DNA from: Pseudomonadota bacterium
GTDB lineage: Bacteria > Pseudomonadota > Alphaproteobacteria > Sphingomonadales > Sphingomonadaceae
NCBI GenBank assembly: GCA_963205285.1
Contig: CAUJJQ010000237.1
Span: forward strand, 1 to 5,101
Reading direction: 5' to 3'
DNA: 5,101 nt
The notes under the pieces: generated by a model
What the model was told of the DNA's origin: nothing
The model's database searches: none
The model's input: only the letters and a program-made list of their open reading frames with translations
Shown here: positions 1 through 5,101 of the stretch, piece by piece
Position numbering within the stretch: the stretch's first letter is position 1
How the letters are laid out: each line of letters opens with the position of its first letter
Program-made: the position numbers and the translations under genes

Positions 1-583
1 CCGCATCGGCACTGCCGATGACATCCTCTGCCGTGCGTCCGGCTTCGAGCATGGTAAGGCCAAACGCCGCCGATAGCTGCACATTGCCTTCATCAAGTTC
101 GAGCGGATCGCTGACAATCGTGGCCCGCATATGACGGATCAGTGCGCGCGCTTCGCCTGCACCGATATTGTCGATCAGCATCCCATATTCATCGCCGCCG
201 ATACGCGCGACAACATCGCCGCGCCGGGCGCTTTCCATCAATCGTGCGGCAACTTCGATCAGCGCCAGATCGCCCGCGCCATGGCCATGGGCATCGTTGA
301 TCCGTTTCAGGCCGTCGACATCGACATAGATGAGCGCGGTGCGTCCGCCGTCGCGGTCGGCATTGGCCAGACGTTGGTGCAGCGCGGACAGGAAATAGCG
401 GCGGTTGAACAATGGTGTCAGCATATCGCGTTGTGCCACCCGTTCCATTTCAGCCAAGGCGATGGAAAGTGCGCGGTTTTCGCGCTGCAGTCGGGTGATT
501 TCAACGCGCAGCGTTGCCAGTTCCGCCTCCGTCAAAGAGGTGGCGACGACATTGTCGTCAACCAGTATCGGCGTCTGTTTCAT
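1..583 (-). CDS. Diguanylate cyclase (GGDEF domain protein), 3' end cut off by the window edge
   Basis: The minus strand reads without a stop from an ATG at 583-581 to the left edge, giving 194 residues of an incomplete protein. GGDEF enzymes join two GTP molecules into the second messenger c-di-GMP. Residues 1-20 are unremarkable and about 21-52 look like a short charged helix or coiled coil (LRVEITRLQRENRALS). The GGDEF domain then starts with DMLTPLFNRR (53-62), followed by the metal and GTP-binding stretch DVDGLKRIND (88-97) and the signature GGDEY (129-133, Tyr for the usual Phe). RRGD at 120-123 lies five residues before the signature, the position of the RxxD product-inhibition site, so an active and feedback-inhibited cyclase is expected. 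The cut falls at SADA, near the end of the domain; whether an EAL or other domain follows cannot be seen. No sensor domain or membrane segment precedes the GGDEF domain. The frame stays open upstream of 583, so the start rests on the GGAGG 4 bases before the ATG. Confidence 0.93.
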   Translation of the reverse strand, partial: MKQTPILVDDNVVATSLTEAELATLRVEITRLQRENRALSIALAEMERVAQRDMLTPLFNRRYFLSALHQRLANADRDGGRTALIYVDVDGLKRINDAHGHGAGDLALIEVAARLMESARRGDVVARIGGDEYGMLIDNIGAGEARALIRHMRATIVSDPLELDEGNVQLSAAFGLTMLEAGRTAEDVIGSADA

Positions 584-587
584 CCAA

Positions 588-592
588 CCTCC
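588..592 (-). promoter_or_regulatory. Ribosome binding site of the GGDEF gene
   Basis: On the minus strand the bases read GGAGG, followed by 4 bases (TTGG) and then ATG. This decides the start of the cyclase, because no in-frame stop closes the frame for at least 50 codons upstream and a GTG at 604-602 is also in frame but has no comparable purine-rich tract in front of it. Confidence 0.65.
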
Positions 593-739
593 AGCCTCAG
601 CCACCGGGCAACAAAATAGCTCGGGGCGCAAGGGGCATAGCGCACAAACCCTTAACACATGGTAGCAAACCGCATCATTTTGGCGCAGCAGCGGTTGGCG
701 ATTGCTGATTGGCCGCAGCCTCGCTATCCGGCATGGGTG

Positions 740-745
740 TATAAA
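740..745 (+). promoter_or_regulatory. Possible -10 element for the purE cluster
   Basis: TATAAA lies 35 bases before the purE start and would put the transcript start near 752, leaving an untranslated leader of about 30 bases. No good -35 hexamer sits 16-18 bases upstream; the nearest TTG-type box (TTGGCC at 709-714) is about 25 bases away, too far. This is a weak call based on one AT-rich hexamer in GC-rich DNA. Confidence 0.25.
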
Positions 746-780
746 CCGCCAATGCGGCACCGAAACATGGGGCAAACGAC

Positions 781-1263
781 ATGAAAACGCCGGTTGCGGT
801 GATTATGGGCAGCCAGTCGGACTGGGAAACGATGCGCCATGCTATGGATGTTCTGGCCGCGCTCAATGTCGGGGCAAAGGCGCATATTATTTCCGCCCAT
901 CGCACCCCCGAACGTCTCTATGATTTTGCCAAGGGCGCAAAGGCGGCGGGGTATGCGGTTATTATCGCGGGTGCGGGCGGCGCGGCGCATCTGCCGGGCA
1001 TGGCCGCGTCGATGACCAGCCTGCCGGTGCTGGGCGTTCCCGTGCAAAGTGCCGCGCTGTCGGGCATGGATTCGCTGCTTTCGATTGTGCAAATGCCTGC
1101 TGGCGTGCCGGTGGGGACGCTGGCGATTGGTCGGGCGGGCGCGGTCAATGCCGCGCTTTTTGCAGCATCGATTTTGGCATTGGAGGATGCAGCGCTTGCC
1201 GAACGGCTGGACGCATGGCGCGCCACCAACAGCGCGGCGGTGGCGGAGCATCCGGCGACATGA
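781..1263 (+). CDS. purE: N5-carboxyaminoimidazole ribonucleotide mutase, class I PurE
   Basis: PurE moves the carboxyl group of N5-CAIR to carbon 4 to give CAIR, step 6 of de novo purine synthesis, in the cytoplasm; class I enzymes are usually octamers. The 160 residues cover the whole family fold. The phosphate-binding motif GSQSDWETM is at 10-18. SAHRTP at 38-43 carries His40, matching the essential His45 of E. coli Pur[12 protein letters not shown] spans 64-74, and [19 protein letters not shown] followed by [16 protein letters not shown] fills about 83-117. These motifs match the bacterial N5-CAIR mutase type rather than the class II AIR carboxylase of animals, and the presence of purK next door agrees. 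The ATG at 781 puts the first strand (VAVIMGS) where the family expects it; a GGGG at 769-772 is a modest ribosome binding site 8 bases away. The stop overlaps the purK start by ATGA. Confidence 0.97.
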   Translation: MKTPVAVIMGSQSDWETMRHAMDVLAALNVGAKAHIISAHRTPERLYDFAKGAKAAGYAVIIAGAGGAAHLPGMAASMTSLPVLGVPVQSAALSGMDSLLSIVQMPAGVPVGTLAIGRAGAVNAALFAASILALEDAALAERLDAWRATNSAAVAEHPAT

Positions 1264-2339
1264 CGGGTGTGGTGCTTGCCCCCGGCGCAACGATTGGCAT
1301 CGTCGGTGGCGGACAATTGGGCCGCATGCTGGGCATCGCCGCAGCACAATTGGGCTATATCACCCATATCTTCGCGCCGGAGGAGGGGGCGGTTGCCGCC
1401 GCCACTGCGCAGCACATAACTCACGCGGCCTATGATGATAGGCGCGCACTCGGCGGTTTCGCGGGACAGGTCGATGTCATCAGCTTTGAATTTGAAAATG
1501 TGCCGGTCGATACGATGCGCTTCCTCGCCGAACATCGCCCGCTCTTTCCCCCCGTCGACGCGCTCGCGGTCGCGCAGGACAGGGTGACGGAAAAGAAATT
1601 TGCCGCAAGCTGCGGCGTGCCGCTCGCCCCATGGGCGGAAATACGATCCGCCGCCGCACTGGCCGCAGCGGTTGCGGACATTGGCACGCCCGCCATCCTC
1701 AAAACCGCGCGCGATGGTTATGATGGCAAGGGGCAGGCGCGGATAAATGCCGGCGACGCGCCCGATGCTGCATGGGCGGCGATTGGCAACGGCCGTGCGG
1801 TGCTGGAGAGGCAAATCGACTTTACCGGCGAATTTTCTATCCTGCTGGTGCGCGGACAAGATGGGGAGGTGTGCTTCTGGGACGCCCCCGAGAACCGCCA
1901 TGTCGACGGGATTTTACGCCAGTCGAACGTCCCCGCGCCACCCGAAATGGCCGATCAGATTGCGACGGCGCAGCAGCATGCGCAAGCGCTGGCAGCGGCG
2001 CTGGATTATGTTGGCGTCATGGCCTGCGAATTTTTTGCGACCGATGACGGTCCCTTGTTCAACGAACTTGCCCCGCGCGTCCACAACAGCGGCCATTGGA
2101 CAATCGAAGGGTCGGTGACCAGCCAGTTTGAAAACCATATCCGCGCGATTTGCGGTCTGCCGCTGGGTGCAACGGGGCTGACCGGCGCAGCGGTCACCAT
2201 GGACAATCTGATTGGGACGGATGCCGACGACTGGGCAAGCTGGCTGGGGCAGGGCGGCGCGCACCTCCACCTCTATGGCAAGGGCGCACCGCGCGCGGGG
2301 CGCAAAATGGGCCATGTGACACGGGTGGAGGTGGCATGA
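1260..2339 (+). CDS. purK: N5-carboxyaminoimidazole ribonucleotide synthase, PurK (ATP-grasp)
   Basis: PurK uses ATP and bicarbonate to carboxylate the amino group of AIR, giving the unstable N5-CAIR that PurE rearranges. The 359-residue protein has the full ATP-grasp layout: an N-terminal nucleotide-like fold with [13 protein letters not shown] (12-24), FEFENVP (76-82), the start of the ATP-grasp region at [15 protein letters not shown] (107-121), the glycine-rich loop [14 protein letters not shown] (146-159), LERQIDF with the ATP-binding Glu183, and the metal and substrate segment [18 protein letters not shown] (267-284). The C-terminal domain ends with HLYGK and GRKMGH, typical of the family. 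I chose the ATG at 1260 over an in-frame ATG at 1215, because the latter adds a low-complexity RGGGGASGD tail lying inside purE, and 1260 gives the usual ATGA coupling. A GGAG at 1245-1248 is a weak ribosome binding site, so translation probably depends on ribosomes finishing purE. Confidence 0.96.
   Translation: MTGVVLAPGATIGIVGGGQLGRMLGIAAAQLGYITHIFAPEEGAVAAATAQHITHAAYDDRRALGGFAGQVDVISFEFENVPVDTMRFLAEHRPLFPPVDALAVAQDRVTEKKFAASCGVPLAPWAEIRSAAALAAAVADIGTPAILKTARDGYDGKGQARINAGDAPDAAWAAIGNGRAVLERQIDFTGEFSILLVRGQDGEVCFWDAPENRHVDGILRQSNVPAPPEMADQIATAQQHAQALAAALDYVGVMACEFFATDDGPLFNELAPRVHNSGHWTIEGSVTSQFENHIRAICGLPLGATGLTGAAVTMDNLIGTDADDWASWLGQGGAHLHLYGKGAPRAGRKMGHVTRVEVA
2327..2333 (+). promoter_or_regulatory. 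Strong ribosome binding site of folA inside the purK end
   Basis: GGAGGTG is a near-full match to the 3' end of 16S rRNA, with GGAGG ending 4 bases before the folA ATG at 2336. It lies in the last codons of purK (Val-Glu-Val-Ala) and supports the short 167-residue folA start over the longer in-frame start at 2150. Confidence 0.7.
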
Positions 2340-2839
2340 ACCACCCCGAAATCATCATCGTCATCGCGCGGGCTGACAATGGCGTTATTGGCCGCGACGG
2401 GCGTTTGCCGTGGAAATTGCCCGACGATCTGCGCCATTTCAAACAAATCACCATGGGCCGCCCGATGATCATGGGTCGACGCACCTTTGATTCGCTGCCC
2501 GGCCTGCTCGACGGGCGGCGGCATATCGTCATCACCCGCGATGCGGCATGGGAAGCCGAAGGAGCCGAATGCGCCGCTTCGCTGACAGAGGCGCTCCAGC
2601 TTGCCAATGCGCCGCATGTTTGCGTCATCGGCGGGGGGGAGATTTATGCGCAGGCGCTGCCGCTGGCCGACCGCATCGAATTGACCGAGGTGCATTCGTC
2701 GCCCGACGGGGATGTGCACATTGATGCGCCCGACATGGCGATCTGGCGCGAGGTCGCGCGCGATCCGCATGGGGCGGAGGATGGGCGGCCTGCCTATGAT
2801 TTTGTTACCTATTTGCGGCGGACCGAAACGGGGGAGTGA
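2336..2839 (+). CDS. folA: Dihydrofolate reductase
   Basis: Reduces dihydrofolate to tetrahydrofolate with NADPH in the cytoplasm; this is the chromosomal type and the classic target of trimethoprim. The 167 residues are close to the length of E. coli FolA. Visible motifs are IIIVIARADNGVIGRDGRLPW (about 6-26), LPDDLRHFK (28-36) with the catalytic acid at Asp31 (E. coli Asp27), MGRRTFDSLP (46-55), and VIGGGEIYAQAL (97-108), the NADPH-binding loop. The folate-tail Arg57 of E. coli corresponds to Arg61 in DGRR, but the usual GRPLPGR stretch reads PGLLDGR, so the nearby Arg52 is replaced by Gly. The start at 2336 overlaps the purK stop by ATGA and has a strong GGAGGTG just upstream. An in-frame ATG at 2150 would add 62 residues of purK shadow and is rejected. 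Placement behind purEK makes sense, as purine synthesis needs formyl-tetrahydrofolate; there is no thyA beside it here. Confidence 0.96.
   Translation: MNHPEIIIVIARADNGVIGRDGRLPWKLPDDLRHFKQITMGRPMIMGRRTFDSLPGLLDGRRHIVITRDAAWEAEGAECAASLTEALQLANAPHVCVIGGGEIYAQALPLADRIELTEVHSSPDGDVHIDAPDMAIWREVARDPHGAEDGRPAYDFVTYLRRTETGE
2831..2836 (+). promoter_or_regulatory. Ribosome binding site deciding the dipeptidase start
   Basis: GGGGAG lies 8 bases before ATG 2845, an ideal distance. The alternative GTG at 2836 shares its first base with this tract, so the tract could not serve it. The site is in the last codons of folA. Confidence 0.6.
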
Positions 2840-2844
2840 AGCAT

Positions 2845-4008
2845 ATGGCGAAACGGATATTCGGCTGGTCGGCGCTCATCCTGTTGCTCCTGCTGCTGTT
2901 CGCCGTGATTTTCCTGCCCGGCATTGCCGAACGGTCGATGAACAAGGTGGTTGGCACCGACGCGCGCGTTTCGCCCGCCGCCGCCGCGCTCCATGCGCGC
3001 CTCGCCATCGCGGACCTCCACGGTGACAGCCTGCTCTGGCAGCGCAATATATTGGACCGCAGCGCGCAGGGACAGGTTGACCTGCCGCGCCTCAACGACG
3101 GGCATGTGGCGTTGCAGGTCTTTTCCTCCGTCTCGCAAACGCCGTGGGGGCAAAATTACCAGAGCAATGACGACAGCGATAACCTTTGGCTGCTCACCAT
3201 GTTTCAGCGCCAACCGATGACGAGTTGGTTCTCCCCGCTTGGCCGCACGCTCTGGCACGGCGCAAAATTGCGCGGTGCGGCGGCAGCCAGCCATGGCCGC
3301 TTGCGGCAGATTTTGACAATCGCCGACCTCGACCGGTTGCTCGCCGATCGCGCGGCGGGGCGCGATGTCACTGGCGCATTATTTTCGGTCGAAGGATTAC
3401 AGAATCTGGAGGGGCGCTTTGACAATCTCGACACGCTTTATCGCGCCGGGGTGCGCATGGCAGGCTTCACCCATTTCTTTGACAATGCGGTCGCCGGGTC
3501 GATGCATGGGCGGCAAAAGGGTGGGTTGACCCCCTTGGGTCGGCGGGTGTTGCGCGAAATGGAACGGCGCGGCATGGTGGTCGATATTGCGCATTGCAGC
3601 CATGCCTGCGTTGCCGACATATTGGCGATGGCGACCAAGCCGGTGGTGTTCAGCCATGGCGGGGTGCAGGCGACCTGCAACGAAAACCGCAACCTCAATG
3701 ATGATGAAATTCGCGGCGTTGCGCGCACCGGCGGGGTGGTGGGCATTGGCCTATGGTCTGCAGCCGTGTGTGGCACCGAACCGGCGGACACCGCGCGCGC
3801 CATGGCACATGTGCGCGATTTGGTGGGGATTGACCATGTCGCGCTGGGCAGTGATTTTGATGGCGCGGTGACCACCGGCTATGACGCATCGCGCCTCGCG
3901 CTCCTGACCAGCGCGCTCAAGGATGCGGGGTTTAGCGATGATGACATTGCCAAGGCGATGGGCGGCAATGTTATCCGCGTGCTGCGTGCGGCATTGCCAG
4001 CGCGATAA
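2845..4008 (+). CDS. Membrane-anchored dipeptidase, peptidase family M19 (renal dipeptidase-like)
   Basis: A zinc-dependent dipeptidase of the renal dipeptidase family, 387 residues from ATG 2845. MAKR followed by a hydrophobic helix at about 7-25 (rich in Leu) predicts an N-terminal anchor with the enzyme on the periplasmic side. The catalytic domain starts at about 48. Metal ligands fit the family: DLHGD (57-61; His59, Asp61), VEG (182-184; Glu183 bridging), DIAHCS (247-252; His250), SHGG (270-273; His271) and GSDFDG (335-340). Other family signatures are FTHFFDNAVAGS (208-219), GLTPLGRRVLREMERRGM (227-244) and NRNLNDDEI (281-289). The sites appear complete, so it should be active; the natural substrate (a dipeptide, possibly one from peptidoglycan or with a D-residue) cannot be read from sequence. 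A GTG at 2836 would add three residues and overlap the folA stop by GTGA, but the ribosome binding site fits 2845 better. Its role in a purine, folate and flavin cluster is unclear. Confidence 0.92.
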   Translation: MAKRIFGWSALILLLLLLFAVIFLPGIAERSMNKVVGTDARVSPAAAALHARLAIADLHGDSLLWQRNILDRSAQGQVDLPRLNDGHVALQVFSSVSQTPWGQNYQSNDDSDNLWLLTMFQRQPMTSWFSPLGRTLWHGAKLRGAAAASHGRLRQILTIADLDRLLADRAAGRDVTGALFSVEGLQNLEGRFDNLDTLYRAGVRMAGFTHFFDNAVAGSMHGRQKGGLTPLGRRVLREMERRGMVVDIAHCSHACVADILAMATKPVVFSHGGVQATCNENRNLNDDEIRGVARTGGVVGIGLWSAAVCGTEPADTARAMAHVRDLVGIDHVALGSDFDGAVTTGYDASRLALLTSALKDAGFSDDDIAKAMGGNVIRVLRAALPAR

Positions 4009-4033
4009 TCACCGTTACAACGCGCTGCAAAAT

Positions 4034-4040
4034 GGGGTGA
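4034..4040 (+). promoter_or_regulatory. Ribosome binding site of ribF
   Basis: GGGGTGA, followed by T and then ATG at 4042, matches the GGAGGTGAT complement of the 16S rRNA tail with one change. It sits in the 33-base gap after the dipeptidase and fixes the ribF start. The gap holds no promoter or terminator that I can recognise, which supports co-transcription with the genes upstream. Confidence 0.55.
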
Positions 4041-4041
4041 T

Positions 4042-4995
4042 ATGCAACGTATTTATTCGAGCCAGATGATGCCCGAAACGCTGCGCGGCGCGGTCATTGC
4101 GCTGGGCAATTTTGATGGGTTCCACAGCGGACATCAGGCGGTGGTGCGTGCGGCAAAGCAGCTGGCGGACAAGATGGCGGTGCCGTTGATTGTCGCCAGT
4201 TTTGACCCGCACCCGGTCAATCTGTTTCAACCCGCCGCGCGCCCCTTTCGCCTGACTAGCCTGTCGCAGCGCCAGCAATTATTTGCAGCGGCGGGGGCAT
4301 CGGCAATGTTGCTAATTGAATTCGGCCCCGAAATGGCGGCGACCAGCGCCGAGGATTTCATCGACAAATTGCTCGTCGAACGCTTTGGTGCGGGCGGCAT
4401 TGTAACCGGCAGCGATTTTGGTTTTGGCCGTGAAAAGCGCGGTTCGGCCAAAACGCTGCAAGCCGCAGCGGATGATGGCAAATTTGCCTATATCGCGGTC
4501 GATCCGGTCAATAACCTCGGCGAACCCGTCTCCTCCTCCCGCATCCGTGAAGCCTTGGTGGATGGTGACCCCGGTGAAGCGGCCTTCCTCCTCACCCGAC
4601 CCTTTGCCATAGAGGGGGATGTGGAACATGGCGACAAGGTCGGGCGCACCTTGGGTTTCCCGACAATCAATGTCGCGCTCTCCACCTATTTGCGCCCGCG
4701 CTATGGCGTCTATGCGGTCAGCGTCAAACTGCCCGACGGGCGGATTATGCGCGGCGCGGCCAACATGGGGGTGCGCCCGCAGTTTGAGCCGCCGGTCGAA
4801 AAGCTGGAGGTACATTTGCTGGGCTATAGCGGCGATTTATATGGCGAAACGGTCGAAGTCGCCTTTCACAGCTATCTGCGGGATGAGGCGCGGTTCAACA
4901 ATATTGAGCAATTGAAAACGCAAATGGCGGCGGATTGTGAACGCGCGCGCTATGTCCTGACGGCAGAGGTTATGGCGCGGCATGGGCGCTTTTGA
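4042..4995 (+). CDS. ribF: Bifunctional riboflavin kinase / FAD synthetase, RibF
   Basis: Phosphorylates riboflavin to FMN and then adenylylates FMN to FAD, in the cytoplasm. At 317 residues it has the normal bacterial length and both domains. The N-terminal FAD synthetase (nucleotidyltransferase fold, about 1-180) shows ALGNFDGFHSGH (20-31) with the HxGH motif at 28-31, FDPHP (54-58), GSDFGFGR (123-130) and SSSRIRE (164-170). The C-terminal flavokinase (about 183-310) shows GRTLGFPTIN (201-210), where Thr and Asn help bind Mg-ATP, YGVYAV (221-226), NMGVRPQF (241-248), and EVHLLGYSGDLYG (256-268) with the catalytic-region Glu at the start. The end RDEARFNN...LKTQMAADCERAR is the usual family tail. 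It is the last gene of the run in this window. In many proteobacteria ribF precedes ileS and lspA; that would be expected beyond the right edge but cannot be seen. Confidence 0.96.
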   Translation: MQRIYSSQMMPETLRGAVIALGNFDGFHSGHQAVVRAAKQLADKMAVPLIVASFDPHPVNLFQPAARPFRLTSLSQRQQLFAAAGASAMLLIEFGPEMAATSAEDFIDKLLVERFGAGGIVTGSDFGFGREKRGSAKTLQAAADDGKFAYIAVDPVNNLGEPVSSSRIREALVDGDPGEAAFLLTRPFAIEGDVEHGDKVGRTLGFPTINVALSTYLRPRYGVYAVSVKLPDGRIMRGAANMGVRPQFEPPVEKLEVHLLGYSGDLYGETVEVAFHSYLRDEARFNNIEQLKTQMAADCERARYVLTAEVMARHGRF

Positions 4996-5016
4996 TCCGA
5001 AACTATCGATTCGGAT
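4995..5016 (+). repeat. Short inverted repeat at the ribF stop, possible weak terminator
   Basis: ATCCGAA (4995-5001) and TTCGGAT (5010-5016) are perfect reverse complements around an 8-base loop. The left arm begins on the last base of the ribF stop codon. There is no run of T after the right arm, so it is not a standard intrinsic terminator. It could be an RNA-stability hairpin, a protein-binding site or chance. Confidence 0.3.
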
Positions 5017-5036
5017 GGCACGGCTCCGGCCCAAAA

Positions 5037-5093
5037 CCCCCCCCCGCCCCCCAAAAGATAAGAAACCCGGGATTGGCCGGACGGGGCTGGGGG
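5037..5093 (+). repeat. C-tract and G-tract region able to form a long GC hairpin
   Basis: A run of nine C, one G and six C (5037-5052) is followed 30 bases later by GGGGCTGGGGG (5083-5093). CCCCCGCCCC at 5041-5050 can pair with it in ten G-C pairs with one bulged T (5088), leaving a loop of 32 bases that contains CCCGGG. No T run follows inside the window. No start codon or coding pattern is visible between 4996 and 5101. The region is either a real intergenic structure or a low-quality assembly end; sequence alone does not decide. Confidence 0.4.
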
Positions 5094-5101
5094 CCGAGAA
5101 G

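Larger units (their letters stand above)
584..780. other. Divergent intergenic region between the GGDEF gene and purE
   Basis: These 197 bases separate two genes transcribed in opposite directions, so promoters for both must lie here or overlap the gene starts. I see no convincing small gene, riboswitch fold, strong inverted repeat or terminator. Short reading frames that cross the region on either strand match no family I recognise and overlap known genes. The sequence is somewhat richer in A and T than the flanking genes, as expected of a promoter region. Confidence 0.6.

Noticed and set aside
131..619. Plus-strand frame of 162 codons
   Set aside because: It is the shadow of the GGDEF gene, whose minus-strand frame carries clear domain motifs through the same bases.
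652..667. Possible CtrA-type site around TTAACACATGGTAGC in the divergent region
   Set aside because: Only one half resembles TTAA; the second half after seven bases reads TAGC rather than TTAA, so the match is too weak to call.
746..757. Small hairpin CCGC-CAAT-GCGG ahead of purE, considered as a leader regulatory element
   Set aside because: Four base pairs around a four-base loop are expected by chance in GC-rich DNA, and no purine riboswitch core or second helix is visible.
1215..1259. Longer purK start at ATG 1215
   Set aside because: It adds a glycine-rich 15-residue tail unlike the family, lies entirely in purE, and the ATG at 1260 places the GGGQLG motif at the normal distance from the N-terminus.
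918..1901. Long open frame of 327 codons on the minus strand across purE and purK
   Set aside because: It lies antisense to two certain genes, has no recognisable family motif and an Arg/Cys/His-rich shadow composition. Long antisense frames are common in GC-rich coding DNA.
2150..2335. Longer folA start at ATG 2150
   Set aside because: The 62 extra residues are an out-of-frame reading of the purK end. The family normally begins a few residues before the IIIVIA strand, and a strong ribosome binding site precedes 2336.
2809..3294. Minus-strand frames of 161 and 96 codons opposite the dipeptidase
   Set aside because: They have no family features and lie antisense to a gene with complete catalytic motifs.
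1..5101. CRISPR array, insertion sequence, toxin-antitoxin pair, tRNA or defence genes
   Set aside because: I found no direct repeat series, terminal inverted repeats, transposase motifs, cloverleaf-like segments or small two-gene modules; nearly all of the window is covered by six recognisable genes.

Overview
The window looks like a stretch of chromosome from a GC-rich alphaproteobacterium, most likely a member of the Sphingomonadales. That placement is an inference from protein flavour, codon use and the purE-purK-folA-dipeptidase-ribF order; nothing in the window (no rRNA, no marker RNA) proves it. I see no mobile element, tRNA, CRISPR array or phage gene. The content is essentially housekeeping, and I did not find a convincing undescribed system.

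Layout. Positions 1-583 hold the 5' part of a diguanylate cyclase (GGDEF domain) gene on the minus strand, cut by the left edge. Positions 584-780 are a divergent intergenic region that must carry promoters for both sides. From 781 to 4995 five genes run on the plus strand with almost no gaps: purE (781-1263), purK (1260-2339), folA (2336-2839), a membrane-anchored M19 dipeptidase (2845-4008) and ribF (4042-4995). purE/purK and purK/folA each overlap by ATGA, the dipeptidase follows folA after 5 bases, and ribF follows after 33 bases, so one operon is the simplest reading. Positions 4996-5101 are non-coding, with a small inverted repeat at the ribF stop and then a striking C-tract and G-tract region up to the right edge.

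How the genes fit together. PurE and PurK jointly carboxylate AIR to CAIR in de novo purine synthesis. FolA makes tetrahydrofolate, the source of the formyl groups that the same purine pathway consumes. RibF makes FMN and FAD. The dipeptidase does not belong obviously to this nucleotide and cofactor theme; it probably acts outside the inner membrane and is the least explained member of the cluster. The diguanylate cyclase is transcribed away from the cluster and is probably separate in function.
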